DNA from: an uncultured Muribaculaceae bacterium
GTDB taxonomy: Bacteria; Bacteroidota; Bacteroidia; Bacteroidales; Muribaculaceae
Reading direction: 5' to 3'
Assembly (NCBI GenBank): GCA_910579605.1
Contig: CAJTUG010000013.1
Coordinates: 11,166 to 50,197 of the forward strand
Length of the DNA: 39,032 nucleotides
Of the stretch, positions 13,990 to 21,435 are shown one piece after another. A program made the position numbers and the translations under genes. The notes beneath the pieces were generated by a model. It did no database searches. It was not told the origin of the DNA and saw only the letters and a list, made by a program, of their open reading frames with translations. How positions within the stretch are numbered: the stretch's first letter is position 1; every line of letters begins with the position of its first letter.

Positions 13990-16703
13990 TACACCAACAG
14001 CGCGGATATCAGAGACACTGTCTGTTGCCGTAATAACGAGCCTGGGAGTATAGATGAATTTTTCTCAGGAAGAAAAAAAGTAGCATCTATTTTCCCGCCG
14101 TCTGCAACAGCCTGATGTTGAGCCAGAACAGCAAAATCGTAGGTGGCATCAACATAGGTGTTCTGATCATTTTCTTTCCTTGGGTCACGATTTGGGTAAA
14201 GAGTTGGCGAATCATAATATTCTATCAATACAGGCCCGTTGAAATCTGAGACAATATTCCCGTCTGGGTCAAGGATGTCGGCCACGACTCTTACTTGAGC
14301 ATTAGAGGTTAGCGTCTCCATGCCCGGAGTGTTGAAATCAGTAATTCTTATATTGTATTTGGGCAAAGGTATTTCCACCGATGGATCTCCGCAGAAATTA
14401 TACGACAATATGTTCACGCCTAAGTTTTGCGAAATATTTGTCTCTTGAATGAGATAATTGCGAGCTATCCTGAACAAATCGCCCCAAGTGCTACCAGGGA
14501 CAGCATTTGCAAAAGCATTTGCCACGGAATTATTGAGCGACTTATTGAGTTCAAGGTAAACGGCACGGCAAGCGGCAATGGCTGAAATAACACCACCATC
14601 GGGTTTAAAGAACATTTCCTCCACCATTGAGCCGGCTTCGCAGTCGAAATCGAAAACTTCGCAAGTTGACAGCATTGCAAAGGGAAAAGTTGAATAATCG
14701 GTATCTTTGACAAGCACGGAATTCCACGGGCCGAGCAGACCGGCATGTCCGCCATGACCGCTGAATCCAAAATACCCTACTCCCTTTTTAAGGTTTGCAG
14801 CCACGTTTTTCTGCGCATCTTCCTCTGTAGACATCACACCACAGTCGGCTCGTGCAACGGTCATATATTCGTGGCCTTGAAGGATATTACCAAGAGCTTC
14901 AAGAGCATGCTCATAATGAGAACGGTCGTCGCCGGCACCGCTTGTCATCAGTACGCGCGACATTTCTGCCGCTCCTGTAGGATTCTTGATATATGTTTCT
15001 ATCTTTTCGTTGGCCTTTTGAGCAAGCAAGGTGGTATAAGCCGGTATACGCCCGATATTTACCTGCGTAGGCATCTTCCAGATAGACGCATGCACGTAAT
15101 TGTCGCTTAACATACCGAAATAAAGGTCTGCACAATAGCAGGATGTTGTAGAGCGAGCTGCTATTAGGTCCTCGGCTTCAAAGCACACCAATTGGTCTGA
15201 ATCATTGACATTATTATGGCGGTTATCGAAAGTTGAGGCTCCATAAAGGAGTACGTCGCGCAATCGGTCGGGGTTGCGGTCGTAGAACATTTTCACGGCA
15301 CGTCGGATTGCATGAGGAATCCTTGCTCCCGAAGAAAACTCGTTGAATAATTGGTTTTGTGTAACTACTGCAACATCCAGCCCTCTGAGTTCTCTGTGTA
15401 TCCTTGCTAAACGGCAAGCACTGTCGTAGAGAGTTTCTGTCGTGACGATAAGCATTTGCGGAGTAGCCATGCCATGAATATTCTGGTTGGCTATTTCTTT
15501 TTCCACAAAAGGTCTCAGTTGCGGCTTATCCGGGTCAAAAATAGCAATTCTGGCAGCTCCATTGTTTGTAGTATACACCCGGTCGAATGTAGCTGTTGCC
15601 GTTGCAGCATTTTTATCATGCAAAAATTCATATCTTAAAATCTTATCCGGGTTTCCTACGTTCCATGCCTCAATATTGGGGGATACGTTTTTGACAGTGA
15701 AATTCTGCCCTACAGCTTCGGTGAAGGGGAAATATGCGATAACTTGGTTTTCTGCGTCAAAATCCAATGATTGAGGATAAGACATGCTCACACGGTCTAC
15801 CGCAAAATAAGATGGGCCGGAAGGCGCGGTAAGAGAAACAGATACTATTTCGTCCTCAAGAGGATTGTTGTCGTTGGCCCTGAATGTGATTCGAGAATTA
15901 GAGGTAGTATAAAGAATTGACGACGAACGGTTGGCCGCACATTTCACGTTGTACGTACCTATGACAGGAAGGTTGTCGGAATATTCCAGAGGCACAGAAA
16001 GCGATCTGGTTGAATTTGCTGCGAACGTTGCACGTATCGTTCCGTTGATTTTAGAACCGTTTACAACTGCATTGTGGAAATTTTTAATCCGGAACTTATA
16101 TGTGGACGATTCACCGGTTCGGAGCTGCACATCGTGGAATACCACACCTCCACGGGCAGGATTTTTCACGTCGTTCTCTATCACCGATACGACATAAGCA
16201 TAATCAAGTGGATCTGCATTAAGACATTCGGAATAGGGGAATGAAGCTATTTCTACGAGCGGCCGAGAATCTGTTATGAAATAATGGCTCTTTTTATCAT
16301 AATGGCAACGGGAGTCTACCCCTTCGTCGTTGTTGAAACCAGCCTCAAAAGAATTGTCTTCAGGGCTTGCACTCAAGTCGCCGTCGCCAAAGAAGAACAA
16401 TTTACCGTTTATATGTTTGTATGGTGCCGGAGTAAGGTCATCGGGTCTTGAGACAGAAAAATTCTGATATGACATTGCAGATGCCCCTCGGCCAAAGACC
16501 GAAACATTTTCGGGTTTTTCGAAACCCAACTGCAAGAGTTCGGCATAGGAAATCTCATAGATTCCGGCTGTATCAACAGATAATTCTACCCATTTTCCGC
16601 TTGAAAGTAACGACGATGATGCATAGTAATCTGAAGGCAAAGCATAGGTATCTATATTCGATATAAGAAAAAGGGCAGCAAGAATCTTGAAAAACTTGAG
16701 CAT
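13986..16703 (-). CDS. porU: Type IX secretion sortase PorU, main part (gingipain-like C25 peptidase, frameshifted)
   Basis: PorU is the surface sortase that removes the C-terminal signal of type IX cargo and links it to A-type LPS. This 905-residue frame has a signal peptide (1-22), the PorU N-terminal signature SGKWVELSVDTAGIYEISYAELLQLGF in spirit (about residues 35-61), beta domains to about residue 400, and the C25 peptidase domain with catalytic His in FGFSGHGGHAG (about 648) and Cys in MLSTCEVFDF (about 680). It ends in a wrong-frame tail (SSILPGSLLRQQTVS) instead of the C-terminal domain, which lies in the next fragment. Rejoined, the protein is about 1,130 residues, the usual length. 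It follows the FAH-like gene by 15 bases and precedes porV. Confidence 0.9.
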   Translation of the reverse strand: MLKFFKILAALFLISNIDTYALPSDYYASSSLLSSGKWVELSVDTAGIYEISYAELLQLGFEKPENVSVFGRGASAMSYQNFSVSRPDDLTPAPYKHINGKLFFFGDGDLSASPEDNSFEAGFNNDEGVDSRCHYDKKSHYFITDSRPLVEIASFPYSECLNADPLDYAYVVSVIENDVKNPARGGVVFHDVQLRTGESSTYKFRIKNFHNAVVNGSKINGTIRATFAANSTRSLSVPLEYSDNLPVIGTYNVKCAANRSSSILYTTSNSRITFRANDNNPLEDEIVSVSLTAPSGPSYFAVDRVSMSYPQSLDFDAENQVIAYFPFTEAVGQNFTVKNVSPNIEAWNVGNPDKILRYEFLHDKNAATATATFDRVYTTNNGAARIAIFDPDKPQLRPFVEKEIANQNIHGMATPQMLIVTTETLYDSACRLARIHRELRGLDVAVVTQNQLFNEFSSGARIPHAIRRAVKMFYDRNPDRLRDVLLYGASTFDNRHNNVNDSDQLVCFEAEDLIAARSTTSCYCADLYFGMLSDNYVHASIWKMPTQVNIGRIPAYTTLLAQKANEKIETYIKNPTGAAEMSRVLMTSGAGDDRSHYEHALEALGNILQGHEYMTVARADCGVMSTEEDAQKNVAANLKKGVGYFGFSGHGGHAGLLGPWNSVLVKDTDYSTFPFAMLSTCEVFDFDCEAGSMVEEMFFKPDGGVISAIAACRAVYLELNKSLNNSVANAFANAVPGSTWGDLFRIARNYLIQETNISQNLGVNILSYNFCGDPSVEIPLPKYNIRITDFNTPGMETLTSNAQVRVVADILDPDGNIVSDFNGPVLIEYYDSPTLYPNRDPRKENDQNTYVDATYDFAVLAQHQAVADGGKIDATFFLPEKNSSILPGSLLRQQTVSLISALLVY

Positions 16704-16718
16704 GGCAAGAATTGTGAT

Positions 16719-17279
16719 CTATTTGATTTTTAAATGGAGAGATTGAATATTATTTATCGAAGCTTCAATGATGGTATCTATTACGGGCGATTCTAAATCA
16801 ATAGCAAAATCGGGAAAAATCAAGATATCGCCTGTTTTGAAAGTGACGCTGCGCGAGAGGTCGGCAATTGCCCTGCAAGCGTGATCGGTGATAGGGACTC
16901 CGAGTCTCTGTTTGTGTAATGCCGGTGCTTGGCAGCGTGTTGTTGCGGCATTGCGGCCAGCTTGTAGGTCGGCATAGCCTTTGAGTGGAAGCTCCACAAA
17001 GATTCCTGGCGAAATGCTGCGATCGCTCATACCCCACAAATCTCCCGGAAGCATATCGGGGTTGGCAGGCATGAGGAGGTGGAACATGGCCATACTGTCG
17101 AAATAGGCATTTGCAAAATCGATGTGGATATTAGTGCCGAGGCGAGAAATCTTCACACCCGGAGCCACGACAGAACGCCAATCTGAGATTTCGCCGTCTA
17201 TAAACAATGGCTCGCCAGTACGCAAAATAGCGGAATCGGCGGCTAAGACAGGTCTGTCGCCGACCAATATTGCTTTCAT
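16719..17279 (-). CDS. Degenerate fumarylacetoacetate-hydrolase-like protein
   Basis: This 186-residue protein aligns by eye with the short FAH-family hydrolases that I recall beside porU in other Bacteroidales: DSAILRTGEPLF matches the DSALLKDGKPF region, VKISRLGTNIHIDFANAYFD matches the KICRLGKNI region, and FKTGDILIFPD matches KMGDLLFTG. The metal-binding residues of the family are missing: the ExE pair upstream of KISRLG is replaced by Val and Ala in SVVAPGVKI, and the Asp in the GxDxTARDLQ segment is lost. It is therefore unlikely to hydrolyse acylpyruvates. It may be structural or regulatory, or a decaying gene still in frame. It overlaps rex by 4 bases and runs 15 bases from porU. Homology is moderate and rests on memory of the family. 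Confidence 0.65.
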   Translation of the reverse strand: MKAILVGDRPVLAADSAILRTGEPLFIDGEISDWRSVVAPGVKISRLGTNIHIDFANAYFDSMAMFHLLMPANPDMLPGDLWGMSDRSISPGIFVELPLKGYADLQAGRNAATTRCQAPALHKQRLGVPITDHACRAIADLSRSVTFKTGDILIFPDFAIDLESPVIDTIIEASINNIQSLHLKIK

Positions 17280-17929
17280 AGATCTAAAGACGATAAACGG
17301 TTATACATAACCGCCAAGTGGGAATATATAGAGGTATTTGTGACCACGACACCCTCGGGTACTCGTATGCGTGTAGGAGTGAAATTCCACAAAGCACGGA
17401 TACCACTTTGAGAAATAGCATTGGCCACTTGCTGGGCGCTTTCTACAGGTACAGTTACAATTCCTATGACTATCCCAAGCTTTTCGACAAGTTGAGGCAA
17501 ATTGTCGGGAGAGAAAATCCTCACACCGCAGATATCTGAACCTATCAAAGAAGGATTGGTGTCTATACCGGCCACGATATTAAGGCCGTAGTGCTGAAGA
17601 CCGGAATCGGCGATGAGTGCTGCTCCAAGACTGCCCACCCCAACAATAACGGCATTATGCCGCTTTGCGAAACCGAGAAAATTTCGCAATGTATCCACCA
17701 GTGTCGAGATTTCGTAGCCTATTCGTGTTTTGCCTCTGATACCCAGAAAAGACAAATCTTTGGCAATCTGCGACGGGTCTACATGGAGTTCTCCCGCCAT
17801 TTTTGTGGTAGAGATGTATTGCTCGTCGGAGTTTTTAGTACTCAGATAGGCCAAATACCAAGGCAACCGCCTGAGCGTTGGCTCCGGCAGCAAAATAGAA
17901 TTACGCTGGATAGATGGCTTTTCGTTCAT
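17276..17929 (-). CDS. rex: Redox-sensing transcriptional repressor Rex
   Basis: Rex represses fermentation and respiration genes when NAD+ is high and releases DNA when NADH rises. The product of about 217 residues has an N-terminal winged helix (PEPTLRRLPWYLAYL, then MAGELHVDPSQIAKDLSFLG) and a Rossmann NAD(H)-binding domain beginning near VIVGVGSLGAALI, then GIDTNPSLIGSDICGV. I choose ATG 17929 (MNEKPSIQRNS): an upstream TTG at 17941 lies inside the -7 promoter element and cannot be transcribed from it. Its stop overlaps the FAH-like start, so rex heads the operon with porU and porV. A near-leaderless mRNA of only a few bases is implied. Confidence 0.92.
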   Translation of the reverse strand: MNEKPSIQRNSILLPEPTLRRLPWYLAYLSTKNSDEQYISTTKMAGELHVDPSQIAKDLSFLGIRGKTRIGYEISTLVDTLRNFLGFAKRHNAVIVGVGSLGAALIADSGLQHYGLNIVAGIDTNPSLIGSDICGVRIFSPDNLPQLVEKLGIVIGIVTVPVESAQQVANAISQSGIRALWNFTPTRIRVPEGVVVTNTSIYSHLAVMYNRLSSLDL

Positions 17930-17938
17930 TTCTAAGTG

Positions 17939-17972
17939 CAAAGTTAGCTAAAAAAAGTGACATTTATGCCAA
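17939..17972 (-). promoter_or_regulatory. Promoter of the rex-porU-porV-ispF operon
   Basis: TAACTTTG on the minus strand (17946-17939) is an exact fit to TAnnTTTG. TTG at 17972-17970 is 23 bases upstream, somewhat too far. RNA would start near 17932, just ahead of the ATG at 17929. Confidence 0.5.
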
Positions 17973-18050
17973 TCTTGCGTTAAAATCAAGTTAAAACCGC
18001 GGCCAATGCCTCGGCTCTATATCTGCAGGCTAAAGTTTAGGCTTTAATTC

Positions 18051-18081
18051 TTGCAAATTTCGGCAAATGGAAGTAACTTTG
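18051..18081 (+). promoter_or_regulatory. Promoter of the saccharopine-dehydrogenase-like operon
   Basis: TTG at 18051-18053, a 20-base spacer, and TAACTTTG at 18074-18081 match the Bacteroidetes consensus closely. Transcription would begin near 18088, about 30 bases before the start codon. An 11-bp near-palindrome (18030-18040) lies just upstream and a 12-bp perfect palindrome (18091-18102) just downstream. Confidence 0.7.
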
Positions 18082-18119
18082 TGCAATAGACGAAATATTT
18101 CGATTTTAAACAATAAAAA

Positions 18120-19319
18120 ATGGCAAAAGTTATTATAATCGGATGTGGCGGAGTAGGCACTGTTGTTGCCCACAAATGCGCCCAGCACCCGGAGGTGTTC
18201 TCTCAAATAGTAATTGCATCGCGCACAAAAAGCAAATGTGATGCCGTGGCTAAAGCCATAGGTGCAAATAATATCACCACCGACAGCGTCGATGCCGACA
18301 GCGTCGAGGAATTGGTAGCCCTTTTCAAACGCCACCGTCCTGAATTGGTGATAAATGTCGCCCTCCCCTATCAAGATCTGACGATAATGGACGCTTGTCT
18401 TGAATGCGGCGTAAACTATCTGGACACAGCCAACTATGAGCCTAAAGATGTTGCCCACTTTGAATATTCTTGGCAATGGGCATACCGCGAACGCTTTGAA
18501 AAAGCAGGTCTCACAGCTATCCTCGGTTGCGGTTTCGACCCCGGAGTGAGCGGTGTTTTTACCGCCTATGCTGCCAAGCACTATTTTTCCGAGATGCAGA
18601 CTCTGGATATCGTAGACTGCAACGCCGGCGACCACGGCAAAGCTTTCGCCACAAATTTCAATCCCGAAATCAACATCCGCGAGATAACCCAGAACGGACG
18701 CTATTGGGCCGACGGCGAATGGGTAGTTACCAAACCTCTTGAATATCACCGTTCTTTGACCTACCCCAACATAGGCCCTCGCGATTCCTATCTTCTCTAC
18801 CACGAAGAACTGGAATCTCTCGTACAGAATTTCCCTACAATTAAACGTGCCCGCTTCTGGATGACTTTCGGCCAAGAATATCTTACCCACCTCCGCGTAA
18901 TACAAAACATAGGCATGGCCCGTATAGACGAGGTGGAATATAATGGCACGAAAATCGTTCCATTGCAATTCCTCAAAGCAGTATTGCCAAATCCCCAAGA
19001 CCTCGGAGAGAACTACCACGGCGAGACTTCGATAGGTTGCCGCATTGCAGGTCTGGACAAGGAAGGAAACCCTCTCACCTACTATATCTACAACAACTGC
19101 TCTCACGAAGCCGCATATCGTGAAACCGGCATGCAAGCAGTAAGCTACACCACAGGCGTCCCGGCAATGGTTGGAGCAATGATGTTCCTCACGGGTAAAT
19201 GGAACAAACCCGGTGTCCACAATGTAGAAGAGTTTGACCCGGATCCATTCTTGGCCGCAGTTGCAGAAAACGGTTTGCCTTGGCATGAAGTGCTCAACGG
19301 CGACTTGGAAATGGATTGA
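18120..19319 (+). CDS. Saccharopine dehydrogenase family protein, probably carboxynorspermidine dehydrogenase
   Basis: The 399-residue protein opens with a Rossmann motif (VIIIGCGGVGTVVAHKCAQH, 4-23) and a further ASRTKSKCDAVA segment, then EYFxPG-like features of the saccharopine dehydrogenase family, with GCGFDPGVSGVFTAY near 139-153 and EINIREITQNG near 183. In Bacteroidetes such 395-400-residue members are usually annotated as carboxynorspermidine (carboxyspermidine) dehydrogenase, which joins aspartate semialdehyde to a diamine using NADPH on the way to spermidine. The substrate is inferred from length and family, and a lysine-pathway role cannot be excluded. asd, which makes aspartate semialdehyde, is also in this window. 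It is the first gene of a plus-strand operon, 2 bases before the glycosyltransferase. Confidence 0.87.
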   Translation: MAKVIIIGCGGVGTVVAHKCAQHPEVFSQIVIASRTKSKCDAVAKAIGANNITTDSVDADSVEELVALFKRHRPELVINVALPYQDLTIMDACLECGVNYLDTANYEPKDVAHFEYSWQWAYRERFEKAGLTAILGCGFDPGVSGVFTAYAAKHYFSEMQTLDIVDCNAGDHGKAFATNFNPEINIREITQNGRYWADGEWVVTKPLEYHRSLTYPNIGPRDSYLLYHEELESLVQNFPTIKRARFWMTFGQEYLTHLRVIQNIGMARIDEVEYNGTKIVPLQFLKAVLPNPQDLGENYHGETSIGCRIAGLDKEGNPLTYYIYNNCSHEAAYRETGMQAVSYTTGVPAMVGAMMFLTGKWNKPGVHNVEEFDPDPFLAAVAENGLPWHEVLNGDLEMD

Positions 19320-19321
19320 TA

Positions 19322-20101
19322 ATGGAAAGGAATTTCATCTCCGCAACGATAATTACGCGAAACGAGGCCCGCAATATAGAGCGGTGCCTCAATTCGCTTA
19401 TCGGTGTGACCGATGAAATAATTGTGGTAGACTCGTGCTCTACCGACAATACCACAGAAATCTGTCGCCGCTATGGCGCAAAAGTAACCGAACGGCCATT
19501 TACCGGCTTCGGCTCCCAAAGGCAGTACGCCACCAGCCTTACCAACGGACGGTATGTCCTTTCTATTGATGCCGATGAGGTACTCACCGAAGAACTCCGC
19601 AACTCTCTGATTAAGCTCAAGGCCGACGGATTCGTTCACCGCGGCTACGCCTTCAATGTCGTGAATTTTATGTGCGGCAAGGCGCTGCAACATAGCGGAA
19701 TGGCTCCGCAATGGCAAACACGTCTTTTTGACAAGCGATATGCCCAATGGGATCTTCTCGATGTGGGCGAACGGTTAAGTTTCGCCGATCCGGTGAAACC
19801 TTGTCGCCTGGAGGGTGATTTACACCACTATCGTTGCATGGATTTCACCGAATACGAAGAGAAAGAATTGCGCCAAGCCGCCTTGAAAGGGCGACTATTG
19901 GCCGCGGCAGGCATAAACGCCTCCACTCCGGCCTGTTGGTTCAGAGCTGCAGCGGCTTTTGTGGCTTCCCATTTCTCTGAGGCTGCCTTCTTAGACGGAC
20001 AGCAGGGACGACATATCGCCAAAACAAAATTTAAGACCACCTTAGCTGCCTACCGCCAAGCACGAACTATAAATAAAGAAAAGCAACAAGGCAAATCATG
20101 A
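19322..20101 (+). CDS. Glycosyltransferase family 2, LPS-core type (WaaE/KdtX-like)
   Basis: The 259-residue enzyme has a GT-A fold. ISATIITRNEARNIERCL starts the nucleotide-sugar domain, EIIVVDSCSTDNTTEICRRYGA is the donor-binding region, and SIDADEVLTEELR contains the DxD-like motif. The pattern RPFTGFGSQRQYATS and the later MDFTEYEEKELRQAALKGR segment resemble WaaE/KdtX core glucosyltransferases. The start is the ATG at 19322. A TTG 6 bases earlier overlaps the preceding stop region and is less likely. It overlaps the next gene by 4 bases (ATGA). Together with the WaaP-like kinase two genes on, it suggests assembly of the LPS inner core, though the donor sugar is unknown. Confidence 0.88.
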   Translation: MERNFISATIITRNEARNIERCLNSLIGVTDEIIVVDSCSTDNTTEICRRYGAKVTERPFTGFGSQRQYATSLTNGRYVLSIDADEVLTEELRNSLIKLKADGFVHRGYAFNVVNFMCGKALQHSGMAPQWQTRLFDKRYAQWDLLDVGERLSFADPVKPCRLEGDLHHYRCMDFTEYEEKELRQAALKGRLLAAAGINASTPACWFRAAAAFVASHFSEAAFLDGQQGRHIAKTKFKTTLAAYRQARTINKEKQQGKS

Positions 20102-20550
20102 ACGTGATATACCTTTTAGGGCCAAAATCTCCGGCAAAAGCCACTGAAGCGGTGCTAAAACTTGCCGCTATGCTTGCCGACGACAACGGCACAGCAGTGA
20201 TTTGCCGCCGTAAATCGCCACAACACAAACGTTTGGCCAAAGAAGGCCACGCGCCCGGATTCCTGAGGCTTGGAGGCATATTGGACCTTCTATCACCTTT
20301 AGTTCTGGCCCGGGTGCTAAACAGACTTGAAGGGGAAATAGTATTACATGCATTTTCTCGCGACGATGCCCAAACATGCGTGAGGGCAAAATCGCTGTCT
20401 TCATCGGCAAAACGGATTAAAATAACAATATCGGCAAACACCTCGGACAAATGGGGTCAACTGTTGCGACAAATAGACTCCATTACGCCGGTACCTGATG
20501 CAAACGACTACATTTCTTTGCAGTCTATACTACACAACTACGAAGATTAA
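20098..20550 (+). CDS. Unknown small protein, possibly glycosyltransferase-like
   Basis: I do not firmly recognise this 150-residue protein. It starts with a Rossmann-like strand and helix (MNVIYLLGPKSPAKATEAVL), then VICRRKSPQHKRLAKEGH and a helix-rich middle (GGILDLLSPLVLARVLNRL), ending with SITPVPDANDYISLQS. The opening and the AFSRDDAQTCVRAKSL segment look like the N-terminal half of a GT-B glycosyltransferase without its donor-binding half. It has no signal peptide or membrane segment. It begins 4 bases inside the glycosyltransferase gene and lies 24 bases before the WaaP-like kinase, so it probably takes part in the same LPS-core step. Confidence 0.6.
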   Translation: MNVIYLLGPKSPAKATEAVLKLAAMLADDNGTAVICRRKSPQHKRLAKEGHAPGFLRLGGILDLLSPLVLARVLNRLEGEIVLHAFSRDDAQTCVRAKSLSSSAKRIKITISANTSDKWGQLLRQIDSITPVPDANDYISLQSILHNYED

Positions 20551-20574
20551 CACACAACCGACTCTTCTTTTTTC

Positions 20575-21327
20575 GTGAAACGCCTCATAACATTAAATCC
20601 TAAATACGCAGGCACAACAATACAGACATTGGCCAATGCTGTAGCTTTGGACGGCCTACCTGATGCCGCCAAGATTATTTACCATGCCCGCAATACCGTG
20701 GCATACATACCGGGCGACGATTTAGTTTTAAAGTCATTTAAAGTCCCAGGTTTCATAAAATCCACAATATACACACTCCTACGGCCTTCTAAAGCCCAAA
20801 GAGCATATGAGTATGCTTTTATGCTCGAAAAGCTTGGAATCGGCACAGCAGAGCCCTTAGCACTGATAAGATGCTTCAACGGCTTGGGACTGCTCTCTAA
20901 ATCTTACTTTCTAAGCCAAAATCTTAGCGGCTACACCACATTGCGAGGCATAGAGACACGGCCGGATTTCCACAAAATAGCCAAAAGCCTCGCCACGTGG
21001 ATGCTGCAGCTACACAAGAAGGGTGTTTTCATGAAAGATTTCACGCCTGGCAACATAATGTTCAGGAGCAGCGACAATGGCGATTATGAATTTGCTTTAG
21101 TAGATATAAACAGGATGAAATTCAACGACTTTGACCACAGGCACCATCTACTGAATTTCAGGTCGCCTCTGGACACTGCCGACGGAACGTCTACCTTAGC
21201 ACGGGAATATTGCCGAGCTGCATCTCTACCGGCCGATACACACGAAGAAATAATGGATATTTACTCCAAACACCAAAGCAAGATGCGCCGCAAGGCTAAA
21301 TTCAAAAACCTTTTCCGGCGACATTGA
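20575..21327 (+). CDS. Lipopolysaccharide-core kinase-like protein (Kdo/WaaP family)
   Basis: The 250-residue protein starts at GTG 20575. It has the protein-kinase-like fold of Kdo/heptose kinases: the phosphate-binding region with DDLVLKSFKVPGF (about 53-65, Lys for ATP), a hinge region around LGIGTAEPLALI, the catalytic loop MKDFTPGNIMF (about 157-167, Asp159 and Asn164) and the metal-binding ALVDINRMKF (about 178-187). Such enzymes phosphorylate Kdo or heptose in the LPS inner core at the inner face of the cytoplasmic membrane. The protein lacks a signal or membrane span. It closes the plus-strand operon and is followed by a strong terminator. Confidence 0.85.
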   Translation: MKRLITLNPKYAGTTIQTLANAVALDGLPDAAKIIYHARNTVAYIPGDDLVLKSFKVPGFIKSTIYTLLRPSKAQRAYEYAFMLEKLGIGTAEPLALIRCFNGLGLLSKSYFLSQNLSGYTTLRGIETRPDFHKIAKSLATWMLQLHKKGVFMKDFTPGNIMFRSSDNGDYEFALVDINRMKFNDFDHRHHLLNFRSPLDTADGTSTLAREYCRAASLPADTHEEIMDIYSKHQSKMRRKAKFKNLFRRH

Positions 21328-21388
21328 TTCCTGCCGCAAAGGCAATCTATGGTTGATAGCACATTTATAATTCAGCACCTATAAAAAA

Positions 21389-21414
21389 ACCGGAGTTCCA
21401 AATGGAACTCCGGT
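21389..21414. terminator. Bidirectional intrinsic terminator
   Basis: A 12-bp perfect inverted repeat (ACCGGAGTTCCA and its complement with AA between, in practice a 9-bp stem with an AAAT loop) flanked by A7 on the left and T6 on the right. It lies between the convergent LPS-kinase gene (ends 21327) and the isomerase gene (ends 21436) and would end transcripts from both sides. No gene lies in the rest of 21328-21435. Confidence 0.9.
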
Positions 21415-21435
21415 TTTTTATGGGGCAACTATTAT

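Noticed and set aside
14050..14070. Programmed -1 frameshift joining the porU fragments
   Set aside because: The site reads GAG AAA AAT, not a canonical slippery heptamer, the A-run is only five long, and no stimulating structure is obvious; a one-base loss is simpler.
18030..19286. Long minus-strand open frame of 418 codons opposite the saccharopine-dehydrogenase-like gene
   Set aside because: It lies antisense to a clear family protein, shows no recognisable domain, is Cys- and Phe-rich without order, and reflects codon bias of the real gene.
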